The notes beneath the pieces are model-generated. The model searched no databases. It was not told the DNA's origin and saw nothing but the letters and a program-made list of their open reading frames with translations. A stretch of 11,748 nucleotides of DNA from the NCBI GenBank assembly GCA_004292985.1, contig RDXT01000844.1, positions 1-11,748 of the forward strand, written 5' to 3'. Positions within the stretch are counted from its first letter, which is position 1, and every line of letters starts with the position of its first letter. Below, piece by piece: positions 1 to 6,427 of the stretch. This DNA is from Bacteroidota bacterium (GTDB taxonomy: Bacteria; Bacteroidota; Bacteroidia; J057). The translations under genes were made by a program, and so were the position numbers.

Positions 1-337
1 CGCCTGTGCCTGTGCCACCGCCCATACCTGCGGTGATAAACACCATCTTGGTACCGTTCTGGAGCAGGCCGCGCACCTCTTCGAGCGACTCGATAGCCGA
101 TTTTTTACCCACTTCGGGATTTGCTCCGGCGCCGAGGCCTTCGGTCTGGTTGGCTCCCAGACGGATACGGTTGGGCACTTTAGAGTTTTTCAGTGCCTGG
201 ATGTCGGTGTTGCAGACGATAAATTCTACACCGTCAATCCCTTTTTCGAACATATTATTTACAGCGTTGCCGCCGCCGCCGCCCACACCCAATACTTTGA
301 TGATCGAGCTTTGGTGTTTTGGAAATTCAAATTTCAT
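1..337 (-). CDS. ftsZ: Cell division protein FtsZ, N-terminal part (cut by window edge)
   Basis: This is the tubulin-like GTPase that polymerises into the Z-ring and places the divisome at mid-cell. The first 112 codons are visible and the gene runs off the left edge. The N-terminus contains IIKVLGVGGGGGNAVNNM, the first nucleotide-binding loop of FtsZ, followed by VEFIVCNTDIQAL. The visible part ends in the tubulin signature GMGGGTGTG. The ATG at 337-335 gives an N-terminus (MKFEFPKHQSS) of normal family length. No Shine-Dalgarno sequence precedes it; the upstream bases are AT-rich, as is usual in Bacteroidota. It is the last visible gene of the cluster and is separated from ftsA by 147 bp, the longest spacer in the window. 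The GTPase active-site T7 loop and the C-terminal FtsA-binding tail are outside the window. The identification is essentially certain. Confidence 0.97.
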   Translation of the reverse strand, partial: MKFEFPKHQSSIIKVLGVGGGGGNAVNNMFEKGIDGVEFIVCNTDIQALKNSKVPNRIRLGANQTEGLGAGANPEVGKKSAIESLEEVRGLLQNGTKMVFITAGMGGGTGTG

Positions 338-356
338 AATAGTAAATCGTTAATGG

Positions 357-488
357 AGAAGACAATAGATATGAGACATTAGATGTGAGACATTAGACAT
401 CAGACTTGAGATATGGGTCTTGAGAAATCAGACCTTCCAGTCTTGTGTCTTGCGTCTTGCGTCTTGTGCCTTACCTCTTGTGTCTCAC
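357..488. repeat. Heptad (7-nt period) inverted repeat array in the ftsA-ftsZ spacer
   Basis: The spacer is built from degenerate 7-base units in two facing arms. On the plus strand, 357-433 holds eleven in-phase units close to WTNAGAC (for example ATGAGAC, GTGAGAC, ATTAGAC, ATCAGAC). A 6-base centre (CTTCCA) follows, and 440-488 holds seven units close to GTCTTGY (GTCTTGT, GTCTTGC, GTCTTGC, GTCTTGT and weaker copies). The AGAC and GTCT cores are complementary, so the arms can pair with about 4-5 bp per unit separated by mismatches. The outer pair GTGAGACA (385-392) and TGTCTCAC (481-488) is a perfect 8-bp match, and it overlaps the ftsA stop codon. A smaller stem, GGTCT (416-420) with AGACC (430-434), lies inside. 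No poly-U tract follows in the direction of transcription, so this is not a canonical intrinsic terminator. Its role is unknown. It could be an mRNA processing or stability element, an ftsZ translation control, or a neutral expanding repeat. Confidence 0.8.
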
Positions 489-1828
489 TCAATGAATTCG
501 CCAGTGCTCGTTAAGGTACTTTCAAACCAGGTTTTCACTTTGTCAATGAAACTGATCCGGGGGCCACTGCTTTTGCCGTGTCCGGGGCCGCGCTGGTATT
601 GCACGGTAGGTTCTTTGCGGGTGCCGGCAGCGGCACTGCGCACAGCAGGGGTATATTCAGAAGACTCCAGTCCCATGATCACCAGACCGGTAGCGGTAGC
701 GTACATCGGGTAGTTGACTTCGTCCACCATACCACTGGCAAGGTGCTCGCCGGGCAGGCCGATACGGGTATCCACGCCGGTCACAAACTCCACACACTGT
801 TTCATGTGCTGAAGCTGGGCACCACCGCCGGTTACCACGATCCCTGCCACGAGCTTGTCTTCGTAGCCGGAGTTTTTGATTTCGGCCAGCACAAACTCCA
901 GAATTTCTTCCATACGGGACTGGATCACGCGGGCCAGCATGCTCTTGTGGATCTCCTTGGCAGAGCGGTCGCGCGGTCCGGGGATGCTGATAATCAGGTC
1001 TTCCGTTACAGCGTCGGCCAGTGCGCTGCCATATTGGATCTTCAGCAGTTCGGCATGTTTTTTCATCACCTTAAAGCCATGTTTAATGTCTTCGGTGACA
1101 ATGTTTCCGCCGAAAGGAATCACTGCTGTATGGCGGATAATGTTGCTTTCAAAAATAGCCACATCTGTGGTACCGCCACCGATGTCCACGAGGCAGACAC
1201 CTGCTTCTTTTTCCTCGTCGGTCAGCACAGCAGCGCTTGAAGCCAGGGGCTCCAGGATCAGCTCAGCGACTTCGAGTCCGGCACGCACCACACATTTATA
1301 TATGTTGTTGGCAGCCATGGTCTGGCCTGTCACGATATGAAAATTGCCTTCGAGGCGCACGCCCGACATACCCACCGGATCAATGATCCCGGTCTGGCTG
1401 TCCACGGTGTACTCCTGGGGCAGCACATGGATAATCTCGGTTCCCGGCTGGGTTGCGATTTTAAACATGTCTTCGTGAAGGCGGTTCACATCGTCCTGCG
1501 TAATTTCAAAGTCAATGTTGTTAAGGGTAATGATCCCTTTGTGCTGCATAGAGCGCACATGTTCGCCGGCGATGCCCACATGCACCACCTCAATTTTAAT
1601 ACCGGAGTGCTTTTCAGCCTCGGTAATCGCTTCGCGGATTGCCTGGACGGTCTTGTCAATGTTGACAACAACGCCCCGGCTCACGCCGTCAGAGTGGGCT
1701 TTGCCGATGCCGAGAATGTTGATTTTCCCGAATTCGTTTCTTTTGCCCACGATTGCACAGATCTTGGTGGTGCCGATATCGAGGCCCACGACAATCTGAT
1801 CGTTCGGATAGGTTCTTTCGGAAGGCAT
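485..1828 (-). CDS. ftsA: Cell division protein FtsA (actin-like Z-ring membrane anchor)
   Basis: FtsA is an actin/Hsp70-fold ATPase that binds the FtsZ tail and tethers the Z-ring to the inner face of the membrane. The protein is 447 residues, a little longer than E. coli FtsA (420). Visible motifs are phosphate 1 LDIGTTK (residues 16-22), phosphate 2 DIGGGTTD (215-222) and the adenosine motif TGGGAQL (333-339). The FtsA-specific 1C (SHS2-type) subdomain should occupy about residues 85-165. After a Gly/Ser/Pro-rich linker (about 400-425) comes a short amphipathic helix, FIDKVKTWFESTL (427-439), which is the likely membrane-targeting sequence; eight more residues follow it. The start is ATG at 1828. 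It lies 77 bp downstream of ftsQ and is directly preceded by a small perfect hairpin (1829-1844). The stop codon overlaps the outer stem of the spacer repeat before ftsZ. The identification is firm. Confidence 0.97.
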   Translation of the reverse strand: MPSERTYPNDQIVVGLDIGTTKICAIVGKRNEFGKINILGIGKAHSDGVSRGVVVNIDKTVQAIREAITEAEKHSGIKIEVVHVGIAGEHVRSMQHKGIITLNNIDFEITQDDVNRLHEDMFKIATQPGTEIIHVLPQEYTVDSQTGIIDPVGMSGVRLEGNFHIVTGQTMAANNIYKCVVRAGLEVAELILEPLASSAAVLTDEEKEAGVCLVDIGGGTTDVAIFESNIIRHTAVIPFGGNIVTEDIKHGFKVMKKHAELLKIQYGSALADAVTEDLIISIPGPRDRSAKEIHKSMLARVIQSRMEEILEFVLAEIKNSGYEDKLVAGIVVTGGGAQLQHMKQCVEFVTGVDTRIGLPGEHLASGMVDEVNYPMYATATGLVIMGLESSEYTPAVRSAAAGTRKEPTVQYQRGPGHGKSSGPRISFIDKVKTWFESTLTSTGEFIE

Positions 1829-1844
1829 AGCTAAACTGTTAGCT
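1829..1844 (-). promoter_or_regulatory. Small hairpin abutting the ftsA start codon
   Basis: In the ftsQ-ftsA spacer the transcribed strand reads AGCTAA-CAGT-TTAGCT and is followed immediately by the ATG of ftsA. It is a perfect 6-bp stem with a 4-nt loop. The stem is AU-rich and so only modestly stable. Its position, with no base between it and the start codon, would put it inside the initiation footprint. It may tune ftsA translation, but this is inferred from position only. The rest of the 77-bp spacer (1845-1905) shows no Shine-Dalgarno sequence and no convincing promoter. Confidence 0.4.
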
Positions 1845-1905
1845 GTTGGTTAAAGTTACTTCGGATAAACAATGGAAAAGCAAGAATAAGGTTGGCACAC
1901 AAGGG

Positions 1906-2787
1906 CTATCTTTTACGGGCAACGACCTGCCCTTTATATTCGATACTCACACTGCGGTAATACTTCCACCCCAGTTCCGGCAGCACCTGCTTGTAGAAGT
2001 CCATCAGGTTGCTGAATTTCTCTGCAATGCGCTCAGGCTGACCAAAATAGATGGGCATATCCCCGATCTGGGTATAGAGGGTCAGCTCTCCCGCCTGGTC
2101 TATGGCGACTTCGGAAATCTGCGCATTCCAGAACTCATGGTTCCGCACATAGTTGAGCACCGGGATCGCAGCCGAAATGGTATTGCAGGCGAAGGTATCC
2201 ACGGCGCCCTCTTCAAAATCCCCCCGGATCAGCGGCACATTGGCCGTATGCAGCTCAGTGGGTTCAAACTTTACCGCTTTTTCATCGAGGTAAATCGAAG
2301 CGCCGCTGTTGTTGATCAGGCGGGCCACCGGTTTGCGCATGACCAGCTCTACCTGAACGGTTCCGCCCACGCTCTTGTAAGCTTCCGCTTTCAGCACACT
2401 GCGCTCGGCCAGCAGCGCCTCTTCGACGGCTTTCAGCGATACGGTTTTCATGGGGCGTCCTGTTACGCCGGGGCCGGTTTCACCATCCAGAATCGCCTTT
2501 ACGCTCTCCGCCGTATGAAAATGGTTGTCGTCATTGGCTTCGATCTTCACGCCTATGTCGCGCACGGGCATGTTGGAGAATACCGTATATGCAATCCCCA
2601 GCAGCAGGGCAAAACCCAGTGCAACGCCTGCAAAGACCAGCCATTTGCGGGGCTGTATCTTTACCTTGCCCAATTTCAGCGAAATAGGGGCCTGTTTTTT
2701 CCGCTGCTCGCTTTCGACTTCTTCGAGCGGGCGGTTTCTCCGGGCCTGTGCAGGCCGGGCAGTAGGGGTGGAAATCAGCAGAAACAT
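1906..2787 (-). CDS. ftsQ: Cell division protein FtsQ/DivIB
   Basis: FtsQ is a bitopic inner-membrane protein that links early divisome parts to the FtsW-FtsI septal synthase. The protein has 293 residues. It has a basic cytoplasmic tail (residues 1-48, rich in Arg and Lys), one hydrophobic segment at about 49-71 and a large extracytoplasmic domain. The segment from about residue 75 (VRDIGVKIEANDDNHF...AESVKAIL) sits where the POTRA domain of FtsQ lies. VELVMRKPVARLIN at about 146-159 matches the conserved FtsQ pattern around the variable hydrophobic-ExxP-A strand. Overall sequence is divergent, as usual for this family, so position between murC and ftsA also supports the call. The ATG at 2787 lies inside the 3' end of murC, giving a 13-bp overlap; no other in-frame ATG occurs before the membrane segment. 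Coupled translation with murC is likely. Confidence 0.9.
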   Translation of the reverse strand: MFLLISTPTARPAQARRNRPLEEVESEQRKKQAPISLKLGKVKIQPRKWLVFAGVALGFALLLGIAYTVFSNMPVRDIGVKIEANDDNHFHTAESVKAILDGETGPGVTGRPMKTVSLKAVEEALLAERSVLKAEAYKSVGGTVQVELVMRKPVARLINNSGASIYLDEKAVKFEPTELHTANVPLIRGDFEEGAVDTFACNTISAAIPVLNYVRNHEFWNAQISEVAIDQAGELTLYTQIGDMPIYFGQPERIAEKFSNLMDFYKQVLPELGWKYYRSVSIEYKGQVVARKR

Positions 2788-4109
2788 GTCTTTATTCGTT
2801 CAATTTCACGGTCAATATCTCCTGCACCCAGGGTCATCAGCACCGTAGGGCGATCGAGTTTTAGGGTAATTTCATCGGTCAGGGCCGCTCTGCTCACAAG
2901 GGAAAAATCCCCGGCAGGCATCGCGTCGAGAAGCATCTGCGCGCTCACGCCCTCGATGGGCAGTTCGCGGGCAGGGTAAATATCCATCAGCAGAAGGGTA
3001 TCGGCCTGGGCCAGTTCTTCGGCAAATCCGCTGCACAGGTCGCGGGTGCGGGTAAACAGGTGCGGCTGAAATACCACTACCAGTTTCCGCTCCGGAAATA
3101 AAGCCCGCGCGGCACCGATCGCAGCGGCAATCTCCGCCGGATGGTGGGCATAGTCATCTATATAGGTCAGGCGCTCGCTGTGGCAATGCACCTCGAAGCG
3201 GCGGTAAAGTCCGGCAAATGATTCAGCAGCCGCCTTGAGCAAGGACACATCTGCGCCCGCCTCGACGGCTACTCCCAGAGCGGCACTCATGTTCAGCACA
3301 TTGTGTACGCCGGGCATATTTACGGCTATGTCTTTGATTATGATGCCTTTACCTTGAAAATCGAAACGGGTACGCAGGCCTTCATAGCGAAGATGTGATG
3401 CGTGATAATCTCCCTGCTCTATCCCAAAAGTCATTACTTCCCTGCCCGTAAATTCCTCTGCCAGAGATACATGCACCAGCAGGCGCTCGCACTGGGAGGC
3501 AAACTGCAGGAAACCCGCTTTCATCCCTGCTTCATCCCCATAAATCTCCAGGTGGTCGGGGTCCATCGAGTTGATGACGGCCATCCAGGGATGCAGGGTC
3601 AGGAAAGAGCGGTCATATTCATCGGCTTCAGCCACCATATAAGGTGAATGGCCAAAGACAAAATTTGATTCCAGGTTCCGGGAAATTGCGCCCAGAAAAG
3701 CCGTCGCGTCCACTCCTGCGCCGCGCAGCAGGTGCGTAAGCATGGCAGAAGTGGTGCTTTTGCCGTGGGTGCCCGCTACGGCCAGGGTCTGGTAGGACTT
3801 GCCGATGGCGCCCAGCACCTGCGAGCGTTTGAGCAATGGCACTCCAGAAGCGCGGGCCTGCACCAGCTCTGCATGATCTGCCGGAACCGCAGGGGTATAA
3901 ACCACCATTTCAGCCCCCTCCAGATGACGTACATCTGCCTCAAAATACACCTTAACTCCTTCTTTTTCAAGGGCATCCGTCACGACAGAAGCGGTGCGGT
4001 CATAGCCGGACACCTCCCGCCCCATGAGGCGGCAGTATCGGGCCAGGGCGCTCATTCCGATGCCGCCGATGCCGAGGAAGTGGATTTTATGTGTATTTCC
4101 GGAGTTCAC
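2775..4109 (-). CDS. murC: UDP-N-acetylmuramate--L-alanine ligase MurC
   Basis: MurC is the cytoplasmic ATP-dependent ligase that adds L-alanine to UDP-MurNAc, the first peptide step of peptidoglycan precursor synthesis. The protein has 444 residues. The N-terminal Rossmann-type UDP-binding motif is FLGIGGIGMSALA (11-23). The Mur-ligase P-loop is AGTHGKSTT (112-120), followed by EADEYDRSF (161-169), the DPDHLEIY motif (183-190), IDDYAHHPAEI (317-327) and FQPHLFTRT (347-355). HHP and FQPH are typical of MurC rather than MurD, MurE or MurF. The start codon is GTG at 4109-4107 and overlaps the murG stop in a GTGA arrangement, so it is probably translated by coupled re-initiation. The 3' end overlaps ftsQ by 13 bp. 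There is no ddl gene after it, unlike E. coli. The identification is firm. Confidence 0.97.
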   Translation of the reverse strand: MNSGNTHKIHFLGIGGIGMSALARYCRLMGREVSGYDRTASVVTDALEKEGVKVYFEADVRHLEGAEMVVYTPAVPADHAELVQARASGVPLLKRSQVLGAIGKSYQTLAVAGTHGKSTTSAMLTHLLRGAGVDATAFLGAISRNLESNFVFGHSPYMVAEADEYDRSFLTLHPWMAVINSMDPDHLEIYGDEAGMKAGFLQFASQCERLLVHVSLAEEFTGREVMTFGIEQGDYHASHLRYEGLRTRFDFQGKGIIIKDIAVNMPGVHNVLNMSAALGVAVEAGADVSLLKAAAESFAGLYRRFEVHCHSERLTYIDDYAHHPAEIAAAIGAARALFPERKLVVVFQPHLFTRTRDLCSGFAEELAQADTLLLMDIYPARELPIEGVSAQMLLDAMPAGDFSLVSRAALTDEITLKLDRPTVLMTLGAGDIDREIERIKTCFC

Positions 4110-5197
4110 AGGTGTTTATATATTTCGTCAACAATTTCACGGGCGGCGTCATGTTTTTCGACAGCCAGAATGTTGTCTTTCAGTTTGTCGAGGGCTGCGG
4201 GGCTGCGCAGAACATCGAGCGCAGCCGGGATCAGTTTTTCAATTGCTTCGGCATCGCTTACCAGCAGGGCGGCACCACGGTCGGTAAGCGAGCGGGCATT
4301 TTTGGTCTGATGGTCTTCAGCTACATTGGGCGAAGGCACCAGAATCGAAGGCAGTGAAAGCGCGATCAGTTCTGAGATGGTGCTTCCTCCGGCCCGGCTG
4401 ATCACGAGGTCGGCAGCGCCATAGGCCACAGCCATATCCTCGATAAATGCCATGAGTTTAATATCCTGATGTTCAGGAACTTGTGGCCGAAGGGTTTCGT
4501 AATAGCGCTTGCCGCACTGCCAGATCAGCTGCACACCAGATGCGGTAAGGGCAGGTAATGGTGCCAGCAGTGCCTGGTTGATTTTCAGGGCGCCGAGGCT
4601 GCCTCCGAGGCTCAGCAGCACCGGACGCGAAGGATCGAGTCCCAGTTTTGCCACCGCTTCTTCGCGGGAAGGCAACTGCATACTCCGGATCGGATTGCCC
4701 GTTACTACGGATTTAGAAGCGTCAAAGAACTTCACTGCATCGGGGTTTCCGAGCAGAATGCGGGTCGCGCGGGAAGCCAGCCAGCGGTTTACCAGTCCAG
4801 GAAAGGCATTTTGCTCGCAGATAAAGAGCGGGATACCCTTCCCGGCAGCGGCACGTCCCAGCGGTCCGGAGGCAAATCCGCCCACACCCACGACCGCCTG
4901 CGGGCGAAAGCGCGATACGATACGCCGGGCCTGTATCAGGCTCACGACCAATTTCAACGGAAAGAGCAGGTTTCGGCTAATGTTCTGAAGCGTAAGCTGG
5001 CGGTGAATGCCGCTGATCCATACCGCCTCTATCTTGTATTGATAGCGCGGCACGACAGTGAGTTCCATTCCACCTGTGGCCCCGACAAACAGGACATCGG
5101 CATCCGGTTCCCGGCGGCAGATCTCATTGGCTATCGAGATCGCCGGGAAAATGTGGCCGCCAGTACCGCCACCCGATATGATGATTCTCCTGCTCAT
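4106..5197 (-). CDS. murG: Lipid II synthase MurG (UDP-GlcNAc:undecaprenyl-PP-MurNAc-pentapeptide transferase)
   Basis: MurG is a peripheral GT28/GT-B glycosyltransferase on the inner membrane face that adds GlcNAc to lipid I to give lipid II. With the chosen start the protein has 363 residues, close to the family norm. Motifs are the first G-loop SGGGTGGHIFPA (8-19), VVGVGGFASGP (102-112), ICEQNAFPGLVNR (126-138), TGNPIR (166-171), the second G-loop SLGGSLGA (196-203), and the donor-site region SRAGGSTISE (267-276) with PSPNVAEDHQTKNA (288-301). The open frame extends 28 codons further upstream to 5281. That extension lies inside ftsW and does not resemble MurG, whereas ATG 5197 puts GGGTGGH about ten residues from the N-terminus and leaves a 4-bp gap after the ftsW stop. 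The start at 5197 is therefore preferred. The gene overlaps murC by 4 bp. Confidence 0.96.
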   Translation of the reverse strand: MSRRIIISGGGTGGHIFPAISIANEICRREPDADVLFVGATGGMELTVVPRYQYKIEAVWISGIHRQLTLQNISRNLLFPLKLVVSLIQARRIVSRFRPQAVVGVGGFASGPLGRAAAGKGIPLFICEQNAFPGLVNRWLASRATRILLGNPDAVKFFDASKSVVTGNPIRSMQLPSREEAVAKLGLDPSRPVLLSLGGSLGALKINQALLAPLPALTASGVQLIWQCGKRYYETLRPQVPEHQDIKLMAFIEDMAVAYGAADLVISRAGGSTISELIALSLPSILVPSPNVAEDHQTKNARSLTDRGAALLVSDAEAIEKLIPAALDVLRSPAALDKLKDNILAVEKHDAAREIVDEIYKHL

Positions 5198-5201
5198 AGA
5201 T

Positions 5202-6410
5202 TTATGCGCGTGCCATTGCGGGCTTTGCTTTAGGGGTATTAGGATTGTTTCGGTTGAAGAAGTTGGGTTTTTTCGGGTCAAATTCCTGAGCTCCGCTCTT
5301 TTTATTCAGCGCTTCGCGGCTCACACTCAGGATAATCCCCAGTGAGAGGCCCGTCATCACGATCGAGGTACCCCCCATACTGACCAGAGGCAGGGTAAGG
5401 CCCGTAATCGGCAGCAATCCTACCGTTACCCCCAGGTTCATCATGGCCTGCAAGACCAGGATAAAGGCCAGTCCCGCCGCCGTGAGCGCCCCAAAGGTTT
5501 TACTTACGGTAGCGATCATGACGCTCCGGAACAGGATCACGAGGTAAATCGCGATGATGACCAGCCCTCCGACCAGTCCGTATTCTTCGACGATAATGGC
5601 AAAGATGTAGTCGGCGTGTGCGAGGGGGAGTACGTTGCGCTGGCTGCTTTTGCCCATGCCTTTGCCGATGAGGCCTCCGGTAGAAAGCGCCACATTCGCC
5701 TGCACAGTCTGCGCTTCTCCTTTATAGGTGTCGTCGGTGATGCGCAATACGTAGTCATTCCAGCGGGTTTTCCAGGTAGAGGAACGCTCGGCAGTATTAA
5801 CCAGAATCACCAGTCCCATCATCGCGACCAGCACCAGCACGCCCAGGAATTTAAGGTCCACCCCGGCGATAAACATTACCATCAGGCTGGCCAGAAACAG
5901 CAGGATCGCCGTACTGAGGTTCGTGGGCGCGATCAGTCCGCAGAGTACAATAACCCAGAACAGAGCGGGCAAAAAGCCGTCGGTAAAATCTTTGATCACA
6001 TCCTGGCGCTGGGTGAGCAGTTTGGCCAGATAGATCATGAGGGTAATTTTGGCAAAGTCAGACGGCTCAAACGTGAGGCCGAATACCTTGATCCAGCGGG
6101 CTGCTTCGTTGATCTGGCTACCATTGGCGATGGTGTAGAGCAAAAGACCAATGGTAATGAAGAGCAGCACATTGGTAAAGCGGGCAAATACGCGATAGTC
6201 GAGCAGGTGCACCGCAAACATCACCACAAAGCCAATCAGCAGCAGGACTCCGTGTTTCATCAGGTAAAAACCGGCATTGCCACCGTGTACACGGTAGGCC
6301 AGGGCACTGCTCGAACTGTACACAGCAAGCAGAGAGATGAGGCTGAGCAGGATCACTGTGATCCAGATCACCTTATCTCCTTTGAGTTTATGTAACAACC
6401 AGGCAAACAC
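5202..6410 (-). CDS. ftsW: Septal peptidoglycan glycosyltransferase FtsW (SEDS family)
   Basis: FtsW is a polytopic inner-membrane SEDS protein that polymerises lipid II into glycan strands at the septum together with the class B PBP FtsI. The protein has 402 residues and about ten hydrophobic segments. Recognisable stretches are AVYSSSSALAYR (29-40), the region NEAARWIK...FEPSDFAK (101-121) and the SEDS signature LPLAHADYIFAIIVEEYGLVGG (261-282). Within the signature, Asp267 matches the catalytic aspartate of the extracytoplasmic loop (E. coli FtsW D297). LLPITGLTLPLVSMGGTS (332-349) is also typical. A charged, Asn/Pro-rich C-terminal tail (about 368-402) should be cytoplasmic. The start appears to be GTG at 6410; no in-frame ATG lies between it and the murD stop 17 bp upstream. 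RodA is the alternative, but position between murD and murG makes FtsW much more likely. Confidence 0.96.
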   Translation of the reverse strand: MFAWLLHKLKGDKVIWITVILLSLISLLAVYSSSSALAYRVHGGNAGFYLMKHGVLLLIGFVVMFAVHLLDYRVFARFTNVLLFITIGLLLYTIANGSQINEAARWIKVFGLTFEPSDFAKITLMIYLAKLLTQRQDVIKDFTDGFLPALFWVIVLCGLIAPTNLSTAILLFLASLMVMFIAGVDLKFLGVLVLVAMMGLVILVNTAERSSTWKTRWNDYVLRITDDTYKGEAQTVQANVALSTGGLIGKGMGKSSQRNVLPLAHADYIFAIIVEEYGLVGGLVIIAIYLVILFRSVMIATVSKTFGALTAAGLAFILVLQAMMNLGVTVGLLPITGLTLPLVSMGGTSIVMTGLSLGIILSVSREALNKKSGAQEFDPKKPNFFNRNNPNTPKAKPAMARA

Positions 6411-6427
6411 GATGGATATCTATTAGG

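Noticed and set aside
357..488. Intrinsic terminator or CRISPR-like array in the ftsA-ftsZ spacer
   Set aside because: There is no GC-rich stem with a poly-U tract, and units of 7 bases without unique spacers are not a CRISPR array.
1881..1888. A possible Bacteroidota -7 promoter box (TATTCTTG on the minus strand, near TAnnTTTG) in the ftsQ-ftsA spacer
   Set aside because: It has one mismatch to the consensus, and no TTG at the expected -33 spacing is visible, so it is too weak to annotate.
1846..2979. A 377-codon plus-strand open frame antisense to ftsQ and the murC 3' end
   Set aside because: It spans a gene junction on the opposite strand without any recognisable domain; ftsQ and murC explain the region.
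5198..5281. A 28-codon N-terminal extension of murG
   Set aside because: The extension lies entirely within ftsW, lacks similarity to MurG, and would move the GGGTGGH loop far from the N-terminus.
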